DNA from: Bacteroidales bacterium
GTDB lineage: Bacteria; Bacteroidota; Bacteroidia; Bacteroidales; UBA4181
NCBI GenBank assembly: GCA_028700615.1
Contig: JAQVSH010000136.1
Coordinates: 1 to 5,604, forward strand
Reading direction: 5' to 3'
DNA: 5,604 nt
Numbering within the stretch: the stretch's first letter is position 1; each line of letters starts with the position of its first letter. Position numbers and translations under genes: made by a program. Positions 1 through 5,604 of this stretch are shown here, piece after piece. The notes beneath the pieces are model-generated. The model was given only the letters and a program-made list of their open reading frames with translations, was not told the DNA's origin and did no database searches.

Positions 1-258
1 GGGAATAACTTACATACCGGATAAAATCCGGAATATATGTCTGGAAATTAAATGGTACAAAATGGAACGAAAAAAGGGAGGCGTTTTAGGTTTTAGTGAA
101 ACAAATATAAGTAAATAATATTTCAATATGACGTAAAAATAGAGGGATTAATACAAATATCACAGACAATTTCGGATTTACGTTTTTATTTATTACTTAA
201 ACGGAAGTTTAGCATGTTTTCGTTGTTGATAAAGTGAACTTATCATAGATTGGTGTGA
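1..258. other. AT-rich intergenic region, no supported gene
   Basis: This stretch upstream of the transporter promoter is clearly richer in A and T than the coding regions, and no reading frame has convincing coding character. One frame is open from base 2 to the TAA at 116-118 (38 codons running in from the window edge). Its translation resembles no family I recognise, so it is not called as a gene, though it could be the tail of an upstream gene. I see no tRNA, rRNA, CRISPR repeat or insertion-sequence end. The only structured element is the short inverted repeat at 17-31. Confidence 0.6.
17..31. repeat. Short inverted repeat (6-bp arms, 3-nt loop)
   Basis: CCGGAT at 17-22 and ATCCGG at 26-31 are perfect inverted repeats separated by AAA. 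Two more pairs (15 with 33, 14 with 34) form beyond one mismatch. In an otherwise AT-rich stretch this GC-rich hairpin stands out. No clear run of T follows on the plus strand, so a plus-strand intrinsic terminator would be weak. It could be the remains of a terminator for a gene upstream of the window, or a protein-binding site. The function is unknown. Confidence 0.4.
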
Positions 259-290
259 TTTGAGCAAAAAAAAACTAACTTTAACCTTTG
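259..290 (+). promoter_or_regulatory. Candidate Bacteroides-type promoter for the SusC/SusD-like pair
   Basis: TTTG at 259-262 matches the -33 element. AACCTTTG at 283-290 matches the -7 consensus TAnnTTTG at all defined bases except the first. The spacer is 20 bp, within the 19-21 bp known for the primary sigma factor of Bacteroides. Transcription should then start roughly at 294-298, giving a leader of about 60 nt before the ATG at 356. The spacer contains nine consecutive A residues (266-274). The start site is predicted from consensus only. Confidence 0.6.
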
Positions 291-293
291 AAT

Positions 294-308
294 TATTCAT
301 AATGAATA
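294..308. promoter_or_regulatory. 15-bp palindrome at the predicted transcription start
   Basis: TATTCAT at 294-300 and ATGAATA at 302-308 are perfect 7-bp inverted repeats around a single A at 301. The site lies directly after the candidate -7 box, so it would overlap the transcription start. A spacer of one base suits a dimeric DNA-binding protein better than a stable RNA hairpin, because an RNA form would lose its inner pairs to the loop. The operator role is inference. The site is AT-rich, so chance occurrence is possible. Confidence 0.4.
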
Positions 309-316
309 GTACAAAC

Positions 317-345
317 CTTACCTAACAATTTATTTACTTACCTAA
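317..345 (+). repeat. Direct repeat of a 9-bp motif in the 5' leader
   Basis: CTTACCTAA occurs at 317-325 and again at 337-345, a period of exactly 20 bp, inside the predicted untranslated leader. The second copy ends 10 bases before the ATG at 356. No Shine-Dalgarno sequence is present here, so the motif is not an ordinary ribosome-binding site. Two copies two helical turns apart could bind a protein on DNA, or the copies could be recognised in the mRNA. Neither is shown. Confidence 0.45.
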
Positions 346-355
346 AACTTCACTT

Positions 356-3300
356 ATGTTCGTTACAAAAAAACTAAGTCACCTTTTGGTGGCTATGTGT
401 GCCTTGGTTCTCTCAATGGGAACAGGTTGGGCTCAGAACGTAAACGTTACCGGGAAGGTAACAGACAAGAACGGAGAGCCAATCATTGGGGCCTATGTAC
501 TCATACAGGGGACAATTACAGGCGCATCCACCGACATTAACGGAGCATACAGCATTCCGTCGGCTCCTGCAAGTGGTACTTTGGTATTCACCTCCATCGG
601 CTACAAAGAAGCCGTGGTTGCCATTAACAACAGGGCCGTAGTAGACGTTGTTATGGAAGAAGACGCCCTTATGCTTGAGGAAATGGTCGTTACTGCCTTT
701 GGTATTAAGAAGGAAAGAAAATCATTGGGATACGCGGTAGAAGACCTTGGCTCAAGCGAACTGATGAGAAACAAAACAGCCAACCCTATTTCTTCTCTTT
801 CCGGTAAAATTGCCGGGGTAAACATTACCCAATCTTCAGGGGCTGCTGGTTCTGGTGCGCAGATTATTTTACGTGGGGGTACATCCGGATCTGAAGGCAA
901 AGACAACCAGCCTTTGTTTGTTGTAGACGGTGTTATCTACGATAACTCTTCCAACCTGGTAGGAAACTCAGCTTTTGACGGATCTTACCGTGCCGCCACT
1001 ACCACTTCGAACCGTATCATGGACATGAACCCCGAGGATATTGAGAATATGTCCATTCTCAAAGGCCCTGCCGCTTCTGCTCTTTACGGTTCACGAGCTG
1101 CCAATGGCGTAGTTCTCATTTCTACCAAAAAAGGGAAAGACGGAGTGGTTGAAGTTAACTTCAACTCCAAATACACTACTTCCTGGGCGAAGAGCCTGCC
1201 CGAGGTGCAAACTCAGTTCACAAGGGGTTATATGGAAGATCAGTACGATAGCAAGAAAAATTATACTGGAACCGTGTTTAATGACTTCTCCTACAACTCT
1301 TGGGGAGAAAAATCCAGCAAAACAACCTACGACAACATTGGGAATTTTTTCCAGGGCGGTAATGTTTTTGATGAAAGTTTAAGTGTTGCCAGCGGTACCA
1401 AAAACAACAATTTCTATTTATCGGGGTCATACTATGACCAACAAGGTCTTGTTCCCGAAACCGGTTACAAGAAATACACTTTCCGTTTCAACGGCGAACA
1501 AAGAGCAGGTATTTTTACCTTTGGTGTAAATGCTGCCTATTCACAAGCACACACTGACAGAACCCTTACCGGTGCCGGTCTGTACAACTCATCCGGGACG
1601 GGAACTCTGTACGGGGCATACAATTGGTCTCCTTTTGATGATATGACTCATTATACCAACGAAGACGGTTCCCGTTACCGGATGTTCGGAGACCGCCTGG
1701 ATCCTTGGGACGAGCGCGATAATCCGTACTGGATTATCAATAGAAACAAAATGTATGAAGATAACGAACGCATTACGGCAAACGTAAGCGTGAAAGCCGA
1801 CATCACTAAATGGTGGTTTTTACAATATCGTTTGGGTGTTGACTCCTATACAATGGTAGCCTCCAACCGTATTGCTGCCAGTGGCGCCATCAAGCAAGTT
1901 TGGCAAAACGGGATGATGAGTGACAACAGCAAGCGTTTCCAATATCTGTCACATAACCTCATATCAAATATGTCCAAACAATTTGGGGATTTTGATTTTA
2001 ACCTTTTGCTAGGTGCAGCCCTCGACGATACCCAGAGCGATGTCAATTACAAGATGGCCTACAACTTTTCCGTTCCCGATTTCTATTCCTATGCCAATGC
2101 TACCACAGAGAATAAGTCGTTCTTACACTCTGCTTCGCTGAAACGTTTGGTTGGGGTATTCGGTGAATTCCGTGCTTCCTGGAAGAATATGCTGTATTTG
2201 ACCGTTACCGGACGTAACGACTGGACTTCTACTCTTCCTGTTGAAAATCGTTCCTATTTCTACCCTTCGGTCAGTGGTGCTTTTGTATTCACCGAACCAT
2301 TCCAGAATGCGGGCATTATGTCAAAAGACATCCTTACTTTTGGTAAAATCCGTGTATCCTGGGCTAAAGTGGGGAAAGACACAGGAGCCTACGAAACCAA
2401 TACGGCTTTGTGGCCTGTAGGTACTTACCTGAATGGAAAAGTTGGAGTAGGTAACTCATGGACTCGTGGTAATCCTTACTTAAAACCAGAGATGACCAAA
2501 TCAACCGAATTTGGTATTGAACTAAGCTTCTTCAACAACCGGTTACACCTTGACTACGCTTATTATACCAACGACTCCTACAACCAGATTCTTAGTCCCC
2601 GTGGTCCTCAATCTACCGGTTATATTTTCTGCTCCATCAACGCAGGTAATGTATACAATAAAGGTATGGAATTGTCCATATCTGGTATACCTGTTGAACG
2701 CAAGAACTTCATTTGGGAAATGGGCTTGAACGTAGCAGGAAACCGTGGCACCCTGGACGGCCTACCCGCCGGTATGGACGTTATGTACGTTACTGACGTA
2801 CAATATGCAGGCGCACAGGCTGCGTCCTTTAATGGTGGTAACTTTATGGCTATTGCCGGTACGGAATGGAAGAGAAATGACAATGGAGACATCATTCTGG
2901 ATAAGAACGGTATGCCTACCTACACTACCTCCTTATCCGAAGTTGGTAACCGTGAAGCTGTGTTCAGTGGTGGTTTCAACAATACATTTACATGGAAAAA
3001 CCTATCTTTCAATATGTTGTGGGAATTTCGCGTTGGCGGTGACGTAATCAATGGCACACGCTATGCAATGGATTATTCCGGTGTTAGCAAATTCTCCGGT
3101 GATGTTCGTAACCAAACCCTCACCGTATCCGGTGTAGATACAGATGGAAATCCCGTATCCAACAGTTGGAACATTAATGACACCTATGTGTTCAATGGTG
3201 TGGAAACCAGCGGTTATAACATCATTCAAAGTTATTACCAGAATTATTACCCCAAAGAAACAGCAAACTATATTACCTCCGTAAACTTGTTAAGATTACG

Positions 3301-3529
3301 TTCACTGTCTGTTTCCTATACACTTCCTAAGATTAACAAGCTCGGTTTTATTAAGCGGGCCTCTGTTGTCGCTTCTGCCAATAATATACTTCTTTTCACA
3401 AACTATGAAGGAGACCCCGAAGTTGCAGCATCCGGAGCTGGTGTGGGTGGTTCTTCTTCTGTCGGATTTGACTATTTAGGGGTACCTGCTACATCGGGTA
3501 TGACATTTGGTCTAAACTTGACTTTCTAA
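356..3529 (+). CDS. SusC/RagA family TonB-linked outer membrane protein
   Basis: This is a TonB-dependent outer-membrane transporter that should import a large nutrient (glycan, peptide or similar) together with the SusD-like lipoprotein encoded next. In order: a signal peptide (residues 1-26, KK then a hydrophobic core, likely cleavage after GWA before QN); a carboxypeptidase-D regulatory-like beta-sandwich (about 29-100, with VTGKVTDKNGEPIIGA and FTSIGYKE); a TonB box (MVVTAFG, 110-116); a plug domain (about 118-260) with LRGG at 172-175, PLFVVDGV at 186-193 and ILKGPAASALYGSRAANGVV at 234-253; then a beta-barrel ending in GLNLTF, with the terminal aromatic typical of outer-membrane barrels. 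The length of 1057 residues is normal for the family, and the frame is intact. There is no N-terminal STN domain, which argues against direct signalling to a FecR-type anti-sigma factor. The ATG at 356 is chosen because it gives a complete signal peptide; the bases before it are A/T/C-rich with no Shine-Dalgarno, as is usual in Bacteroidota. The substrate cannot be deduced. Confidence 0.96.
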   Translation: MFVTKKLSHLLVAMCALVLSMGTGWAQNVNVTGKVTDKNGEPIIGAYVLIQGTITGASTDINGAYSIPSAPASGTLVFTSIGYKEAVVAINNRAVVDVVMEEDALMLEEMVVTAFGIKKERKSLGYAVEDLGSSELMRNKTANPISSLSGKIAGVNITQSSGAAGSGAQIILRGGTSGSEGKDNQPLFVVDGVIYDNSSNLVGNSAFDGSYRAATTTSNRIMDMNPEDIENMSILKGPAASALYGSRAANGVVLISTKKGKDGVVEVNFNSKYTTSWAKSLPEVQTQFTRGYMEDQYDSKKNYTGTVFNDFSYNSWGEKSSKTTYDNIGNFFQGGNVFDESLSVASGTKNNNFYLSGSYYDQQGLVPETGYKKYTFRFNGEQRAGIFTFGVNAAYSQAHTDRTLTGAGLYNSSGTGTLYGAYNWSPFDDMTHYTNEDGSRYRMFGDRLDPWDERDNPYWIINRNKMYEDNERITANVSVKADITKWWFLQYRLGVDSYTMVASNRIAASGAIKQVWQNGMMSDNSKRFQYLSHNLISNMSKQFGDFDFNLLLGAALDDTQSDVNYKMAYNFSVPDFYSYANATTENKSFLHSASLKRLVGVFGEFRASWKNMLYLTVTGRNDWTSTLPVENRSYFYPSVSGAFVFTEPFQNAGIMSKDILTFGKIRVSWAKVGKDTGAYETNTALWPVGTYLNGKVGVGNSWTRGNPYLKPEMTKSTEFGIELSFFNNRLHLDYAYYTNDSYNQILSPRGPQSTGYIFCSINAGNVYNKGMELSISGIPVERKNFIWEMGLNVAGNRGTLDGLPAGMDVMYVTDVQYAGAQAASFNGGNFMAIAGTEWKRNDNGDIILDKNGMPTYTTSLSEVGNREAVFSGGFNNTFTWKNLSFNMLWEFRVGGDVINGTRYAMDYSGVSKFSGDVRNQTLTVSGVDTDGNPVSNSWNINDTYVFNGVETSGYNIIQSYYQNYYPKETANYITSVNLLRLRSLSVSYTLPKINKLGFIKRASVVASANNILLFTNYEGDPEVAASGAGVGGSSSVGFDYLGVPATSGMTFGLNLTF

Positions 3530-3558
3530 AGAGTTTAAAATATTTAAAAAGTAATTTT

Positions 3559-5406
3559 ATGAAATTAATTCGATCAATTATATTAGGTGCCGCTGTCTTG
3601 ACAAGCTTATCCCTGTTTTCTTGCAGCGAATGGCTTGATGTCAACACAGACCCGGAGAATCCCTCTTCTATGAGTGCCACATTCCCTACGCGTTTGGCGC
3701 ATATTGAGTTCTACACTAACAGTGCTAATCAATTTGCCGCCTGGCGTAGCAGTATGTCTATGGGAGACTGGACAAGGTACTATAATGGCAGCACTTACTG
3801 GCATATGTCTTATTGGAATCCGCAAACGGGAGCCGTTACTACTTCTTACCAGTGGTGGTTTGTAGGAGCTGCCTGCAACATTGAAGATATGTACAGCAAG
3901 GCTATGGCTGCCGAAGCCTGGCATTATGCTGGTGTTGCCAAAGTTATTCGTGCCTACGGTTTTATGCTTATGACCGACCTTTACGGTGAAATGCCCTACA
4001 CAGACGCTGTAGGTGAAAACGCCACTCCTACCTACGATAACGGCAAAACCATTTATCTTGGTTGCTTGAATGAATTAGACGAAGGCATTGACTTGCTCCA
4101 GAAATCACAAGCTCCTGCCGTTCCTGCTTTGTCGGAAGGTGACTTTTGGAACAACGGTGATGTGAGCAAATGGACCAAATTTGCCTATTTGTTAAAAGCC
4201 CGTTACTGTAACAAACTCAGCAAAAAAGCAGCCGGAAGTTACTTAGAAGGTAAATACGACGCTGCTGCTATTTTGGACGCCCTTTCCAAAGGTCCTATGA
4301 GCAATAGCGACAACACGGTTATCAACCATACCGATGACAACAGCACCACACACGACGTTTTGGGTTGGGACGAACCGGTAGACTATTCACCTTTATATTC
4401 TGTATGCGGGATGAATGCAGGTTATATGGTTACCAAGACGCTATTCGAAAATCTCACTAATTTTGCCGGCTATGGTGTAGAAGATCCGCGTGCAGATAAA
4501 ATCATTCCCTGGGCTTGGTCAGAGAAATCCGCTTCCACTCCCGAAGAAATTAAGTGGAATGGTAACTGGAGACGTTCTTTGGGTGTAGACATGACATCTT
4601 CCAATGCCCCCAACCTTGTAGGGGGCCCGCTAAGAGCTGGATTCAAGAATGGCAACTGGTATATAGACAGCGACTCTCCCCAACGCCTGGGTGATACCGT
4701 ATATGTAGAATGTACAAGTTCTTCCAAAGGCTACGCTGCCAATGTAGACCTTCTTTACAGAAGGGTACCCGATAACGATGAAACCAGAGAATCAGGCTCT
4801 TTCTACTCACGGGTATCCTCTCCTACGTACTTAGGTACATATGCTGAAGCTTGCTTCATCAAAGCCGAAGTGCTATTCAACCAAGGTAATAAATCAGAAG
4901 CCTTTAATGCTTACAAAGAAGGTATTAAAGCCAGCATTGATTATATGAACGTGAAACTTGAAGCCTGGTGTGCAGAAGACAAAACCCTCGCCAACTGCCC
5001 GTCTTTCACTCCTATGGAGCAGGCAGACATAACAAACTTCTTGAATAACGGTATTGGAAATGCCGCAAATCTTACTCTAGGTAAGATATTGACGCAAAAA
5101 CGTATTGCGCTCCATTTTTCGGTAGAAATTTGGAATGATATGCGCCGTTACGATTTTGATCCCAATTTATTCATGAACTGGGATGAGCCTGCTTACCACG
5201 CAATAAATGCAGCGGCCCTTAAGGGAATTCCCGCCGGCAAACAATTCCGTCGTTGGCGTCAATGCTCACACGAGCTGAACTACAACTCTGCCAACCTGCA
5301 AGCTATTGGTGCAGAAGTTCCGGGGGCCAACACGTCTCTTGATCAATGGAACAGTGCAGACGATGTTTGGGCCATCAACGTATGGTGGGATTCCACTCAA
5401 GAATAG
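3559..5406 (+). CDS. SusD/RagB family nutrient-binding outer membrane lipoprotein
   Basis: This is the surface lipoprotein partner of the preceding transporter, expected to act as the hinged lid that captures ligand over the SusC barrel. Residues 1-21 form a lipoprotein signal peptide with the lipobox LFSC. Cys22 would be lipidated, and S-E follows it, resembling the acidic surface-export signal of Bacteroidota lipoproteins. The segment WLDVNTDPENPSS (25-37), the helix NNGDVSKWTKFAYLLKAR (198-215), TYAEACFIKAE (427-437), RIALHFSVEIWNDMRRYDFD (515-534) and the C-terminal VWWDS are typical of the SusD-like branch often assigned to Pfam SusD-like_2 (PF12771) rather than SusD itself; that assignment is from memory of the family. 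The length of 615 residues is on the long side. Residues 62-100 are crowded with Trp and Tyr. There are nine cysteines besides Cys22, including Cys471 and Cys480. The start lies 29 bp after the transporter stop with only AT-rich sequence between, so the two genes are probably co-transcribed. No Shine-Dalgarno is visible. The ligand is unknown. Confidence 0.94.
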   Translation: MKLIRSIILGAAVLTSLSLFSCSEWLDVNTDPENPSSMSATFPTRLAHIEFYTNSANQFAAWRSSMSMGDWTRYYNGSTYWHMSYWNPQTGAVTTSYQWWFVGAACNIEDMYSKAMAAEAWHYAGVAKVIRAYGFMLMTDLYGEMPYTDAVGENATPTYDNGKTIYLGCLNELDEGIDLLQKSQAPAVPALSEGDFWNNGDVSKWTKFAYLLKARYCNKLSKKAAGSYLEGKYDAAAILDALSKGPMSNSDNTVINHTDDNSTTHDVLGWDEPVDYSPLYSVCGMNAGYMVTKTLFENLTNFAGYGVEDPRADKIIPWAWSEKSASTPEEIKWNGNWRRSLGVDMTSSNAPNLVGGPLRAGFKNGNWYIDSDSPQRLGDTVYVECTSSSKGYAANVDLLYRRVPDNDETRESGSFYSRVSSPTYLGTYAEACFIKAEVLFNQGNKSEAFNAYKEGIKASIDYMNVKLEAWCAEDKTLANCPSFTPMEQADITNFLNNGIGNAANLTLGKILTQKRIALHFSVEIWNDMRRYDFDPNLFMNWDEPAYHAINAAALKGIPAGKQFRRWRQCSHELNYNSANLQAIGAEVPGANTSLDQWNSADDVWAINVWWDSTQE

Positions 5407-5429
5407 GCGGAACAATTCTGCTTAGATAA

Positions 5430-5472
5430 AAAGGAGAGGGTGACTGTTATGAAGCAGTCACCCTCTCTTTTT
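5430..5472. terminator. Bidirectional intrinsic terminator between convergent genes
   Basis: Positions 5434-5446 and 5455-5467 form a perfect 13-bp stem around an 8-nt loop (5447-5454). The stem is extended by a G-T pair and then by A-T pairs. T residues at 5468-5472 follow on the plus strand, and the A run at 5428-5432 supplies the matching U run for the minus strand. It starts about 27 bp after the SusD-like stop and about 20 bp from the stop of the minus-strand gene. It should end both transcripts, which marks the SusC/SusD-like unit as two genes long. Confidence 0.9.
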
Positions 5473-5487
5473 CCTATTTTTTCATAT

Positions 5488-5604
5488 TCATTTGATAATA
5501 GCACCGGCAACAATATTGGCAACCAATGTTCTTAATCTTACAGTAGATCCGTCGTCGTACGGATGTACTCTGTTCGTCAGCAAAATAACAGCCGTATCGG
5601 AATC
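5488..5604 (-). CDS. Serine hydrolase (beta-lactamase-fold), C-terminal fragment
   Basis: Only the last 38 codons and the TGA (5488-5490) are inside the window; the gene continues beyond base 5604. Read on the minus strand, the fragment contains VILLTNRVHPYDDGSTVRL followed by RTLVANIVAGAIIK. The hydrophobic strand followed by LTNRVHP, then a final helix, resembles the C-terminal end of class C beta-lactamase-like serine hydrolases, esterases and DD-peptidases, where the last strand and helix pack against the active-site domain. The catalytic SxxK and YxN motifs lie outside the window, so activity cannot be judged. The domain could also be the C-terminal part of a fusion, for example to a glycosidase. 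The gene converges on the SusC/SusD-like unit and shares its terminator, so it is not part of that operon. Confidence 0.75.
   Translation of the reverse strand, partial: DSDTAVILLTNRVHPYDDGSTVRLRTLVANIVAGAIIK

Noticed and set aside
102..109. Perfect -7 box (TATATTTG) on the minus strand, suggesting a divergent promoter
   Set aside because: No TTTG -33 element lies at the required 19-21 bp spacing, and an AT-rich region yields such octamers by chance.
2..118. Open plus-strand frame of 38 codons entering from the window edge and ending at TAA 116-118
   Set aside because: It is short and AT-rich, its translation matches no family I recognise, and an open stretch of this length can occur by chance. 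It remains possible that it is the tail of an upstream gene.
601..906. Minus-strand open frame inside the transporter gene
   Set aside because: It overlaps the conserved carboxypeptidase-like and plug domains of the real gene on the other strand and has no recognisable domain. It is a shadow frame, as are the other frames overlapping both large genes.
3530..3558. Possible separate promoter or terminator between the two genes
   Set aside because: The 29 bp are nearly all A and T with no TTTG-based boxes and no GC-containing stem, so a simple co-transcribed junction is the better reading.
3489..3680. Minus-strand open frame spanning the gap between the two large genes
   Set aside because: It covers the C-terminus of the transporter, the short gap and the lipoprotein signal peptide, all of which are well explained on the plus strand, and it shows no domain of its own.
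356..5406. Possibility that the pair is part of an invertible, phase-variable susC/susD locus
   Set aside because: No recombinase gene, second truncated susC copy or recombination-site inverted repeats are visible in the window.

Overview
The window looks like a chromosomal segment of a member of the Bacteroidota, most likely Bacteroidales. The evidence is a complete SusC-like/SusD-like outer-membrane uptake pair, a promoter of the Bacteroides type (-33 TTTG, -7 box ending TTTG), start codons without a Shine-Dalgarno sequence, and a lipoprotein signal followed by an acidic residue. The genus cannot be fixed from the sequence alone.

Layout: positions 1-355 are AT-rich and hold no gene I can support. 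They contain a small inverted repeat (17-31), a good promoter candidate (259-290), a 15-bp palindrome where transcription should start (294-308), and two copies of a 9-bp motif in the leader (317-345). A 1057-residue SusC/RagA-type TonB-dependent transporter follows (356-3529). After a 29-bp gap comes a 615-residue SusD/RagB-type surface lipoprotein (3559-5406). A strong, nearly symmetrical hairpin terminator (about 5430-5472) sits between the pair and the 3' end of a convergent minus-strand gene (5488-5604). The 38 visible residues of that gene resemble the C-terminus of a beta-lactamase-fold serine hydrolase.

How the genes work together: in this family the SusC protein forms a TonB-driven outer-membrane barrel and the SusD lipoprotein is the lid that captures ligand over it. 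The two genes are probably one transcriptional unit, from the promoter near 259-290 to the terminator after 5406. No glycosidase, protease, sulfatase or regulator follows SusD before the terminator, and the transporter has no N-terminal signalling (STN) domain. The pair therefore looks like a short, stand-alone uptake unit whose substrate cannot be read from this window. I see no clear evidence of an undescribed system. The parts most worth a second look are the regulatory layout of the leader and the orphan state of the pair.
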